In this document: positions 7,301 through 13,029 of the stretch, piece by piece | Layout of the letters: every line of letters starts with the position of its first letter | How positions within the stretch are numbered: the first letter of the stretch is position 1 | Source of the DNA: an uncultured Chloroflexota bacterium | GTDB lineage: Bacteria; Chloroflexota; Anaerolineae; Anaerolineales; Villigracilaceae | DNA: 13,349 nt | Reading direction: 5' to 3' | Assembly (NCBI GenBank): GCA_903837815.1 | Contig: CAILWD010000259.1 | Span: 1-13,349, forward strand | Notes under the pieces: generated by a model | Seen by the model: only the letters and a program-made list of their open reading frames with translations | What the model was told of the DNA's origin: nothing | Database searches by the model: none | Translations under genes and position numbers: made by a program

Positions 7301-7658
7301 GTTTTGGGTGAAAGCAGGCGGCATCGACAAACTCACGCGCACAGGAATGGCGCTGGGCGTGGTGGAACAGCCAAATATGCAGGAGCGCTCGATCTCATTC
7401 TCCGAAGGCGATTTGCTTTTGCTCTACACCGATGGCTTGACCGAAGCCTTCTCACCTGCTGGCGATCTCTTTGGCGATGAGCGGCTGGCAAATGTCCTAG
7501 CCTCGCTCCCTTCACAAACCGCCGATGAAGTCCTGCGCATTGTCGAAGATCGGGTAAATGAGTTCATCGAAACCAACCCCCTCGGCGATGACCTTACCAT
7601 GCTGGCGGTGAAAAGGGTGAGGTTGGAGCAAGTCCAACCTACAAGATTTCTCAACTGA
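4332..7658 (+). CDS. Five-GAF PP2C-type serine phosphatase (RsbU/SpoIIE-like)
   Basis: The 1108-residue cytosolic protein carries five GAF-like modules at about 25-158 (most divergent), 175-335, 350-500, 515-667 and 680-845. A coiled linker ERLETEMQLARQIQQTFIPQ then leads to a SpoIIE/PP2C phosphatase domain (about 875-1096). Catalytic motifs are intact: GGDFYD 896-901 (metal ligand D898), IADVADKG 914-921 (D916), NAGHNPP from 984, YTDGLTEA (D1034) and GDDLTM 1085-1090 (D1086/D1087). The predicted role is dephosphorylation of the phospho-serine on the STAS antagonist, gated by ligands or signals sensed by the GAF array. GGAGG at 4316-4320, inside the end of the kinase gene, serves the ATG. No membrane segment or receiver domain is present. 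GAF signal types cannot be read from the sequence. The last 12 residues (RLEQVQPTRFLN) come from a palindromic repeat at 7620-7640 and look like a late addition. Confidence 0.94.
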   Translation: MGKPSRIAPSEASDWSQLASLGEEIRKEDSFSAQRDRILSMTGGLLDGKVQVWLNEKVFRLPDWEDGNVFPPQPPLAGMKLAIREKKLVTHSGLEKSGSLRRAQDTASHQTFAAIPLVSDHGLTMGSIQITRSKRSSFSPEELSLLQGIAQIVEGSLSASHRAEVEQFRLQQINLVREVSAQIANVLDLDELSKRVTKLIQITFNYYYVAIFTLEVNSQVFRFRSSAAAPRKGRRKASMPLEVDLGLGLVGQAALYGKQIICDDVRADPRYRFIDSLPETQSEVVIPLKIEDRVLGVLDVQSNQPHAFHPNDLLILNALADNIARAVEGARLYNGLQRRANQLTLISEVGRSVSSTLNLSTIMQNAAYLINEKFGYPYVSLFTVHPNRRIIAYEAGSGKRSKKLQGYTIPLDSPKGIMAWTARLGRTILVNDVSLDDRYVPSPMPPKNTRSELCVPLIFDEKVVGLLDIQSDMVDAFTEEDQAMFEAVADSMAAAIRNADLYSSEQWRRQVADSMREVAGLVSDNVGVDEVLETILSELDRNLPIDISAIWLLQDDELYISAAHGMNAALLEKTCASHPETVYAMAEALHADAPLIRRPDDPLWPSGQTAGYEKNYSSIAAPLRIGDRPLGVLTLAHHLPGRYGHEAQTITATFASYASVAIENARLYDAAQEQAYASAALLQVAQAVVSLNDLDEILGSITRIMPILVGVQRVALYRWDADHEMFTASHEYGFSEEEELDLTEREFGLGAFPLLDSVSEQNHMLMIPLTPEADPVSWLEIQPEADAESDIAAADRLLVAVPISIKNDLFGVMLVEEAARGRRFRMRRIEIINGIAQQAALAIQNDLLQLEMVVRERLETEMQLARQIQQTFIPQSLPAHEAWQFAARWRTARQVGGDFYDLIELPNHKIGLFIADVADKGMPAALFMALTRTLLRAAAIELTSPVDVLRRVNDQLLPDTQQGMFVTAVYGVLDLASGAFTFVNAGHNPPFWVKAGGIDKLTRTGMALGVVEQPNMQERSISFSEGDLLLLYTDGLTEAFSPAGDLFGDERLANVLASLPSQTADEVLRIVEDRVNEFIETNPLGDDLTMLAVKRVRLEQVQPTRFLN
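7620..7640. repeat. Perfect 8-bp stem-loop within the phosphatase C-terminal codons
   Basis: AGGTTGGA (7620-7627) and TCCAACCT (7633-7640) flank the loop GCAAG. It is read in frame as residues 1097-1103. There is no U-tract, so termination is not suggested. It resembles other short palindromes that have spread into genes in this window. Confidence 0.65.
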
Positions 7659-7716
7659 AAACGGAGTTTTATTCTCTTGCCGTAACCAATTCCCCCTCTC
7701 GGTGTCTAAACCTAAG

Positions 7717-7744
7717 TGACAGTCGCCTTCGCCAGCGGCTGTCA
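7717..7744. repeat. 10-bp stem-loop between phosphatase and acylase genes
   Basis: TGACAGTCGC (7717-7726) pairs with GCGGCTGTCA (7735-7744), including one G-U, around an eight-base loop. ATATTTATTTC follows. It may serve as a weak terminator of the partner-switching operon. Its left arm GTGACAG-T-CGC resembles GTGACAG-C-CGC at 11435-11444, so the two may belong to one dispersed hairpin family. Confidence 0.6.
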
Positions 7745-7770
7745 TATTTATTTCAACTCGGAGGAAAAGC

Positions 7771-10338
7771 ATGAAAAAAATAGGCAAATTTCTAGGCAGA
7801 GGACTCGTCCTCATCGTCGTTCTCGCGCTGATCGTCGCATCGGGCGGATTGTTCTACTTCAAGAGTCACCTGCCCAACACCGTCGCGCAAGAATCCTTCC
7901 CGCAAATCGACGGGGAAATTCAACTCGACGGGCTGAATGATACGGTGGACGTCTACCGCGACGGCATGGGCATTCCGCACATTTACGCATCCACCGCACA
8001 CGACCTGTTCTTCGCGCAAGGCTATGTCCACGCGCAGGACAGGTTTTGGCAGATGGACTCGTGGCGGCACATCGGTTCTGGCACACTCTCCGAGATGTTC
8101 GGCAGCGCACAGGTCGAAACCGACTCATTTCTCCGCACCCTCGGCTGGAAGCGGGTGGCGGAACAGGAATGGGAAGCGCTCTCGCCTGAATCGCGGGAAA
8201 TTTTGCTTGCCTACACCGACGGGGTCAACGCCTACCTCAAAGACCACAACGACACCGCCGTCAGTTTGGAATACGCCGTGCTGGGATTGCTCAGTCCCGA
8301 TTACGAAATCCAGCCGTGGACTCCCGTCAACTCGCTGACTTGGGGCAAGGCAATGGCTTGGGACTTGGGTGGCAACATGGACGACGAAATTGAACGCGCC
8401 ATCCTGCTCAAAACCCTCGCCCCCGAACAACTGGCGGAAGTCTTCCCCGAATATCCCGACGATTACCCGGTGATTGTCCCGGAGATTGGGGAGAATGCAA
8501 ACATCGTTAAACGTTTAACGTTCAACGTTCAACCCACCGCGCTCGACCTTGAATCCATCGCCAATAAACTCGACCTGCTCACCGCCGTGCTCGGTCCCAC
8601 CGGCAGCGGAATCGGCTCGAACAGTTGGGCAGTCTCCGGCAACCTGACCGCCAGCGGCAAGCCGCTCCTCGCCAACGACATGCACCTCGGCATTCAAATG
8701 CCTTCCATCTGGTATCAGGTGGCTTTGCACTGCGCGCCCAAATCCGAAGCCTGCCCGTTTGAAGTGACTGGCTTCTCCTTCGCTGGCGTGCCCGGCGTGG
8801 TTGCCGGTCACAACGACCGACTTGCGTGGGCTTTCACCAATCTCGGCCCCGACGTGCAAGACCTCTTCATCGAAAAGGTCAATCCCGAAAATCCAAATCA
8901 ATACGAGGCGGACGGCAAATGGGTGGATTTTGAAATCATCGAAGAAAGCATCGACGTCGTCGGCGGCGACCCGGTTGAAATCACCATCCGCGTCTCACGG
9001 CATGGCCCCATCATCTCCGAGACCTATGGCTCACTCAAAGATGAGGTCGATCCCAAAGACCCCGAAGCGGTTCCGTTCAAAGATGAAGCGGGCATCGACC
9101 TGCCCGAAAATTATGCCGTTGCCCTCTCGTGGACGGCGCTGACTCCCAGCACGCCCTTCGAAGCGATTTGGGGATTCAACCGCGCCCAAAACTGGGACGA
9201 GTTTCGTCAGGCGGCGCGCGGCTTCCATGTCCCCGCCCAAAACCTGCTCTACGCCGACGTGGACGGCAACATCGGCTACCAGACCCCCGGCATGATTCCC
9301 GTCCGCAAGAACGGCGACGGCACACTCCCAGTCCCCGGCTGGTCGGGCGAATACGACTGGACGGGCTTCATTCCTTTCGAGGAACTGCCCTACGCCTTCA
9401 ATCCCCAAAGCGGATTTATCGCCACCGCCAACAACCAAGCCAACCCGCGCGAGTATCCCCACCTCCTCACCAAAGATTGGGACTACGGTCAACGCGCCGC
9501 CCGCATTGTGGAAATGATTGAATCTGCACCCGGCAAAATCGACGCCGACTACATCCAGCAAATGCACGGCGACTCGAAGAGTCTCAACGCCGAAGTCCTT
9601 GTTCCCATTTTGATGGATGTGCAACTCGACCCCGAACTGGCTGCCCTGCGCGACAAACATCTCGGCGGCTGGGATTTTCAGGAAACGGCTGATTCTTCCT
9701 CGGCGGTTTTGTTCGAAGTCTTTTGGTCGAATCTGCTAACCGACACCTTCGGCGACGACCTGCCCGAAGCCTACCTGCCCAAAGGCGGATCACGCTGGTA
9801 CGTGGTCATGCGAAATTTAGTGAATCAACCCGAAAGCCCCTGGTGGGACGACAAGTCCACGCCCGACAAAGTGGAAACCCGCGACGACATCTTTGCCAAA
9901 GCCTTCGGCGAGGCGGTCAAGTGCGAAGCCTGCGTCGAGCAATTCGGCAGTGAAATCAGCCAGTGGAAATGGGGCGAACTGCACACCGCTACCTTCCGCA
10001 ACCAGACTCTGGGCAATGCCGGCATCAGCCTCATCGAAGACCTCTTCAATCGCGGACCGTTTGTAACGGGCGGCGGAGAGAGCATCGTCAACGCTACAGG
10101 CTGGGTGATGGGCGAATCCTTCGAGGTGGATTGGCTGCCCTCCGAACGCGAAATCGTGGACTTGGGCAACCTCGACAACTCCCTCGCCTTGCACACCACC
10201 GGGCAATCGGGTCACGCGTACCACCCGCACTACGACGACATGGCTCCCTTGTGGGCAGAGGTCAAATACTATCCCATGTGGTGGGAGCAGGAATCAGTCA
10301 TCAAAGACAGCGAAGGACATCTGGTCTTGAGGCCGTAA
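7771..10338 (+). CDS. Penicillin acylase family Ntn-hydrolase, membrane-anchored (substrate unknown)
   Basis: The 855 residues start with a signal-anchor or signal peptide (KK then a hydrophobic stretch at about 12-31), so the enzyme acts outside the membrane. In this family the precursor cleaves itself and the new N-terminal serine of the beta chain is the nucleophile. Here GSNSWAVSG puts it at S283, giving an alpha region of 282 residues. Supporting motifs are RDGMGIPHIYA (63-73), QGYVHAQDRFWQMD, LANDMHL after S283, HNDRLAWAFTN, TANNQ with the likely oxyanion Asn at 554/555, and the C-terminal GQSGHAYHPHYDDM. GGAGG at 7760-7764 is six bases ahead of the ATG. Members hydrolyse amide bonds in beta-lactams, acyl-homoserine lactones or other N-acyl compounds; the substrate cannot be chosen from sequence. 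Residues 246-254 derive from a 7-bp repeat block (8506-8533) inside the expected spacer region. The gene ends in a strong terminator. Confidence 0.93.
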   Translation: MKKIGKFLGRGLVLIVVLALIVASGGLFYFKSHLPNTVAQESFPQIDGEIQLDGLNDTVDVYRDGMGIPHIYASTAHDLFFAQGYVHAQDRFWQMDSWRHIGSGTLSEMFGSAQVETDSFLRTLGWKRVAEQEWEALSPESREILLAYTDGVNAYLKDHNDTAVSLEYAVLGLLSPDYEIQPWTPVNSLTWGKAMAWDLGGNMDDEIERAILLKTLAPEQLAEVFPEYPDDYPVIVPEIGENANIVKRLTFNVQPTALDLESIANKLDLLTAVLGPTGSGIGSNSWAVSGNLTASGKPLLANDMHLGIQMPSIWYQVALHCAPKSEACPFEVTGFSFAGVPGVVAGHNDRLAWAFTNLGPDVQDLFIEKVNPENPNQYEADGKWVDFEIIEESIDVVGGDPVEITIRVSRHGPIISETYGSLKDEVDPKDPEAVPFKDEAGIDLPENYAVALSWTALTPSTPFEAIWGFNRAQNWDEFRQAARGFHVPAQNLLYADVDGNIGYQTPGMIPVRKNGDGTLPVPGWSGEYDWTGFIPFEELPYAFNPQSGFIATANNQANPREYPHLLTKDWDYGQRAARIVEMIESAPGKIDADYIQQMHGDSKSLNAEVLVPILMDVQLDPELAALRDKHLGGWDFQETADSSSAVLFEVFWSNLLTDTFGDDLPEAYLPKGGSRWYVVMRNLVNQPESPWWDDKSTPDKVETRDDIFAKAFGEAVKCEACVEQFGSEISQWKWGELHTATFRNQTLGNAGISLIEDLFNRGPFVTGGGESIVNATGWVMGESFEVDWLPSEREIVDLGNLDNSLALHTTGQSGHAYHPHYDDMAPLWAEVKYYPMWWEQESVIKDSEGHLVLRP
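8506..8533. repeat. Four tandem GTTNAAC-type 7-mers inside the acylase gene
   Basis: GTTAAAC, GTTTAAC, GTTCAAC and GTTCAAC follow one another. The first two form a perfect 14-bp palindrome (8506-8519). They are translated as VKRLTFNVQ (246-254), just ahead of the nucleophile S283, in a region expected to be removed or poorly conserved. Confidence 0.7.
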
Positions 10339-10376
10339 AAAAAGTAGGTCGCGCTTTGGACGCGACCTACTTTTTT
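10337..10376. terminator. Strong bidirectional Rho-independent terminator
   Basis: GTAGGTCGCG (10344-10353) pairs perfectly with CGCGACCTAC (10361-10370) around a seven-base loop. Seven A precede it and six T follow, so either strand yields a stem plus U-tract. It ends the acylase gene on the plus strand and the VanZ-like gene on the minus strand, whose TAG stop (10367-10369) lies inside the stem. Confidence 0.95.
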
Positions 10377-10726
10377 ATCCAAGCCAGCCACCCGCCAAGA
10401 GCCACCCCCACATAACTTGCCGTCAAATCGAGCAAATCAAAAGTGCGGGTGGCAAAAAATTGTTGCGACCACTCTTCGAGGGCGATGAACAGGGCGAGAA
10501 TCAAGCCAGTTGAAACAGTCACCAGTTTGCGGCGGGGATTTGGTTGGGAGGAGAGAAAGGCGCGGGTGAAGAAAAAGTTCAAGAGTCCGAATAGGATGAA
10601 GTGCCCAACCTTATCCCCATTTGGGAAACGATAAAGCGCGACAATCTGAGGCGGCAATCCACCAATGTCGGCGAGAACAATGATTGTCAGGATGAAAAGA
10701 AGAAAAATTACGCTGAGGGCTTTCAT
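10367..10726 (-). CDS. VanZ-like integral membrane protein
   Basis: The 119 residues form about four membrane helices (roughly 3-22, 41-58, 68-84 and 98-116). The VanZ-family signature is present: N36-G-D38-K39-V-G-H42 at the start of the second helix, E84-E85-W-S-Q88-Q89, then R94-T-F-D97-L-L-D100. VanZ was named for low-level teicoplanin resistance, but most small homologues have no known role, so antibiotic resistance should not be inferred. ATG 10726 is chosen because the first hydrophobic helix starts there; the frame stays open to 10801 but overlaps the DedA gene. The ATG directly follows the U-tract of the terminator at 10727-10757, with no ribosome site between them. Confidence 0.82.
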   Translation of the reverse strand: MKALSVIFLLFILTIIVLADIGGLPPQIVALYRFPNGDKVGHFILFGLLNFFFTRAFLSSQPNPRRKLVTVSTGLILALFIALEEWSQQFFATRTFDLLDLTASYVGVALGGWLAWIKK

Positions 10727-10757
10727 AAAAAATGGGCCGGGCTTCAACCCGACCCAT
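10727..10757 (-). terminator. Terminator-like hairpin between DedA and VanZ genes
   Basis: On the minus strand ATGGG-T-CGGG pairs with CCCG-G-CCCAT around TTGAAG, with one internal mismatch, then six T (10732-10727). The stem follows the DedA stop codon by five bases, and the last T touches the VanZ ATG. It should stop most DedA transcripts, so VanZ may depend on read-through. Confidence 0.75.
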
Positions 10758-10761
10758 AAAT

Positions 10762-11403
10762 TTACTTCGCAGATTTCGCTTCGCGCCGCGCCTTCCACCA
10801 CTCGACGAACATCGGCACAACCGAGACGAGGATGATGGCGATAATCACCAGTTCGAAATTCTTCTGGACGAAGGGGATGTTGCCGAAGAAATAGCCGAGC
10901 AGGGAAAAGGTTGCCACCCAGGTGATGCCGCCGACCACGTTATAGGTGGCGAAGTAGGCATAGGACATTTTGCCAATGCCCGCGACGAAGGGCGCAAAGG
11001 TGCGGACGATGGGCACGAAACGCGCCAGGAAGATCGCCTTACCGCCGTGCTTCTCGAAGAAGGCGTGAGTCTTTTCGAGGTGTTCGCGCTTGATCCATTT
11101 GATATTGTAGGCGCGGTCGCCGAGGTAGTGACCGATGGAATAGTTCACCGCGTCACCGACGACGGCGGCAATCATCATCAAGCCAGCCAGTGTGAAGATG
11201 TTCAGAGAGCCGAGAGCGGCGAAAGTTCCAGCCGCAAACAACAGCGAAACGCCGGGCAGGAAGGGCATGACCACCAACCCAGTCTCGACAAAGATCACGG
11301 CGAATAAAATCGCGTAAGTCCACGTACCATACTGGGTGATGATGGTATCGAGGTATTCATCCAAATGCAGGAACAGGTCGATCAAAAAAGTTACAAACTC
11401 CAT
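10762..11403 (-). CDS. DedA family (VTT/SNARE-associated domain) membrane protein
   Basis: The 213 residues match the usual DedA length. Features include the re-entrant loop motif with E40 in FVETGLVVMPFLPG and the second motif FLARFVPIVRTFAPFVAG (R128, P131, R134, G142), plus a C-terminal membrane helix (about 184-200) and a basic tail (WWKARREAKSAK). DedA proteins act in the cytoplasmic membrane; studied members recycle undecaprenyl phosphate or other lipids and affect proton-motive force and cell division, but the lipid for this one is unknown. The only nearby ribosome-site candidate is a weak GAGAG about 12 bases upstream. A TATAAT on the minus strand at 11472-11477 overlaps the stop codon of the upstream gene and could be its promoter, with a hairpin at 11432-11465 in the leader. 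Confidence 0.92.
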   Translation of the reverse strand: MEFVTFLIDLFLHLDEYLDTIITQYGTWTYAILFAVIFVETGLVVMPFLPGVSLLFAAGTFAALGSLNIFTLAGLMMIAAVVGDAVNYSIGHYLGDRAYNIKWIKREHLEKTHAFFEKHGGKAIFLARFVPIVRTFAPFVAGIGKMSYAYFATYNVVGGITWVATFSLLGYFFGNIPFVQKNFELVIIAIILVSVVPMFVEWWKARREAKSAK

Positions 11404-11431
11404 TTTTATTTACTCTCTTTTTCAAATATTG

Positions 11432-11465
11432 AGGTGACAGCCGCTTGCTTTCGCAACTGTCACCT
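11432..11465. repeat. Stem-loop between small membrane protein and DedA gene
   Basis: AGGTGACAG (11432-11440) pairs with CTGTCACCT (11457-11465), with an inner TTGC/GCAA stem on a TTTC tetraloop and a CCGC bulge. No real U-tract follows on either strand. The arm resembles the hairpin at 7717-7744. It may be a dispersed repeat or a leader structure for the DedA gene. Confidence 0.65.
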
Positions 11466-11472
11466 TTCGGGA

Positions 11473-11751
11473 TTATACACGGTTTTCATTCTTGTTTTCG
11501 ATGCGGCTCAGCCAATCTCCCAGCATGAGAAAAATGAAACTGCCAATGAGACCCGCGCCGACATCCAACGCGCCAAAGGTGAGCAGTCGCCATCCGAGCC
11601 ACGTGCTCAGTCCCTGACCGAGGGCAAAGCCGAGGACGCTCGACACCAAATAAAGCAACAGCCGCCAGCCGCTTCCGCCGCGCAGGATGTGAAAGAGCGC
11701 GCCGAGAAGCAGGGCAATCAGCAGGGCAAGGAGGATGAGAGGGAGGGTCAT
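11473..11751 (-). CDS. Small three-helix membrane protein, unrecognised
   Basis: The 92 residues contain hydrophobic segments at about 3-21, 29-49 and 55-80 and a polar, charged tail (RIENKNENRV). The Gly-rich helices (GFALGQGLSTWLG, GALDVGAGLIG) suggest tight helix packing. I do not recognise the family. ATG 11751 is chosen because the first helix begins two residues later; an in-frame TTG at 11814 would add 21 less hydrophobic residues whose DNA overlaps a repeat-like stretch (11761-11782). There is no clear ribosome site before the ATG, which lowers confidence in the start. It shares strand and close spacing with DedA downstream and mnmA upstream. Confidence 0.65.
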   Translation of the reverse strand: MTLPLILLALLIALLLGALFHILRGGSGWRLLLYLVSSVLGFALGQGLSTWLGWRLLTFGALDVGAGLIGSFIFLMLGDWLSRIENKNENRV

Positions 11752-11851
11752 GGGAGGAAAGGATGAATTATGAAGGATGAAAGTTTGTCGCGCAATCCAT
11801 ACAATGACTTGCAAAATTATCTATCACATTATTCTGGCTACGCGCAAATAA

Positions 11852-12940
11852 TTACTGGATGATTCCGCCGCCGAGCATTAACTCATCTTGATAGAAAACC
11901 GCCGCCTGTCCTGCGGTGACATCACGGACGGGGTGGTCGAATTTGACGGATACCCTTCGACTACGCTCAGGGCTGGATTCGTCTTCCAGCGGGCTGACCC
12001 ACGCCTCGACCTCTTTCGCCGAGTAGCGGATTTTCACCAAAGCGCGGAACGGTTCTTTGGGCGCTTCGCCCGAAATCCAGTTGACATCGTGGGCGGTCAG
12101 TTCGGAGAAGCCGAGTTCATCCGCCGCGCCGATGACGAGCGTATTTTGTGCGGCGTTTTTCGTGATGACGTAAAGCGGGTCGGGAGAAAAAACGCCCAAG
12201 CCCTTGCGTTGACCGATAGTGTAGTTTGCCAGTCCGTTGTGTTGACCGACCACCTTTCCATCGGTGGTGACGATGTCGCCGGGGGTCAAAATTTTGGGGG
12301 TGTGGCGCTGAAGAAAATTGCGATAGTCTTCTCCCGCGAGAAAACACAAATCCTGCGAATCGGCGCGGGAAGCGGTGGGAAGTCCAAACTCGGCGGCGAG
12401 GCGGCGAATTTCAGGTTTGGGATACTCCCCCACCGGGAAGAGCGCGTGAGCAAGTTGCTCCTGCTTCAAAACGTGAAGAACATATGATTGATCCTTCGCG
12501 TGGTCAATGGCGCGAAAAAGATTTATCCTTTCGCCTTCATCCTTCATCCTTCTCACGTAATGCCCTGTCGCCATGAACTCCGCGCCGAGGGCGAGAGCGT
12601 GGTCGAGCAAAAAGCGCCAGCGGATTTTTCGATTGCAAATCAGGCATGGGTTGGGAGTTTCGCCACGGGCGTAGCCATCGAGAAAATATTGAACCACTGT
12701 TTCCTTGAAGACGTTTTTCGCATCCACCACATAAAAGGGGATGTCGAGCAAAGCCGCCACCCGCCGCGCTTGACTCATCGAGTCGGGCGTGCAGCAGCGA
12801 TTGGACTCCTCTTTGCCAGGCTCCGACCACAGGCGCAACATCATGCCCGTCACGTCATAGCCCTGCTGTTTGAGCAGAGCCGCCGCTACCGAAGAATCCA
12901 CGCCGCCAGACATGGCGACAACAACCTTTTGCTTGGTCAT
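11852..12940 (-). CDS. mnmA: tRNA-specific 2-thiouridylase MnmA
   Basis: The 362 residues cover the full family length. MnmA activates the wobble uridine of Lys, Glu and Gln tRNAs with ATP and transfers sulfur to make 2-thiouridine. The PP-loop SGGVDSS (11-17) binds ATP. The catalytic pair is C99 in TPNPCLICN and C199 in SQDLCF. GHYVRR, DHAKDQSYVL and NYTIGQRKGLG are diagnostic segments, and the C-terminal barrel ends in LGGGIIQ. Residues about 321-329 (ESSPERSRR) form an extra loop coded by a 20-bp palindromic repeat (11953-11972), where other MnmA proteins have a tight turn before the strand RVSVKF. A TATAAT sits only six bases ahead of the ATG and no ribosome site is present, so the message may be leaderless. 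The sulfur donor system is not in the window. Confidence 0.97.
   Translation of the reverse strand: MTKQKVVVAMSGGVDSSVAAALLKQQGYDVTGMMLRLWSEPGKEESNRCCTPDSMSQARRVAALLDIPFYVVDAKNVFKETVVQYFLDGYARGETPNPCLICNRKIRWRFLLDHALALGAEFMATGHYVRRMKDEGERINLFRAIDHAKDQSYVLHVLKQEQLAHALFPVGEYPKPEIRRLAAEFGLPTASRADSQDLCFLAGEDYRNFLQRHTPKILTPGDIVTTDGKVVGQHNGLANYTIGQRKGLGVFSPDPLYVITKNAAQNTLVIGAADELGFSELTAHDVNWISGEAPKEPFRALVKIRYSAKEVEAWVSPLEDESSPERSRRVSVKFDHPVRDVTAGQAAVFYQDELMLGGGIIQ
11953..11972. repeat. Short palindromic-type repeat inside mnmA
   Basis: CCCTTCGACTACGCTCAGGG on the plus strand, with CCC/GGG ends. In my recollection this is a common dispersed motif in Chloroflexota and other environmental genomes. 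On the minus strand it encodes SPERSRR in frame, at residues 323-329 of MnmA. Confidence 0.65.
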
Positions 12941-12946
12941 GAAATG

Positions 12947-12952
12947 ATTATA
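12947..12952 (-). promoter_or_regulatory. Candidate -10 box for leaderless mnmA transcript
   Basis: On the minus strand TATAAT is followed by CATTTC and then the mnmA ATG. A start point about six bases past the box would coincide with the ATG. No Shine-Dalgarno sequence is present. The -35 is not recognisable. Confidence 0.45.
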
Positions 12953-12955
12953 AAC

Positions 12956-12993
12956 GAAAGCAAAACAACTCCCTGCTCTGCATGGACAGGGAG
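12956..12993 (-). terminator. Probable terminator of the VWA-domain gene
   Basis: On the minus strand CTCCCTG (12993-12987) pairs with CAGGGAG (12975-12969), with an 11-base loop, then TTGTTTTGCTTT. It separates the gene ending at 13030 from mnmA. The seven-pair stem and interrupted T-run make it moderate in strength. Confidence 0.6.
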
Positions 12994-13029
12994 CTGCTTT
13001 TCAATTACCAGTTACCAATTCCACATCCA

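Noticed and set aside
7771..10338. Calling the acylase a quorum-quenching AHL acylase or a beta-lactam acylase
   Set aside because: Only family-level motifs can be seen; substrate-pocket residues do not allow a choice.
10727..10801. Upstream starts for the VanZ-like gene, including an in-frame TTG inside the terminator
   Set aside because: The added residues are polar and coded by the terminator and the end of the DedA gene; the hydrophobic helix begins at the ATG at 10726.
11888..12487. Plus-strand open frame of about 199 codons opposite mnmA
   Set aside because: It is antisense to a highly conserved gene with all its catalytic motifs; composition explains the open frame.
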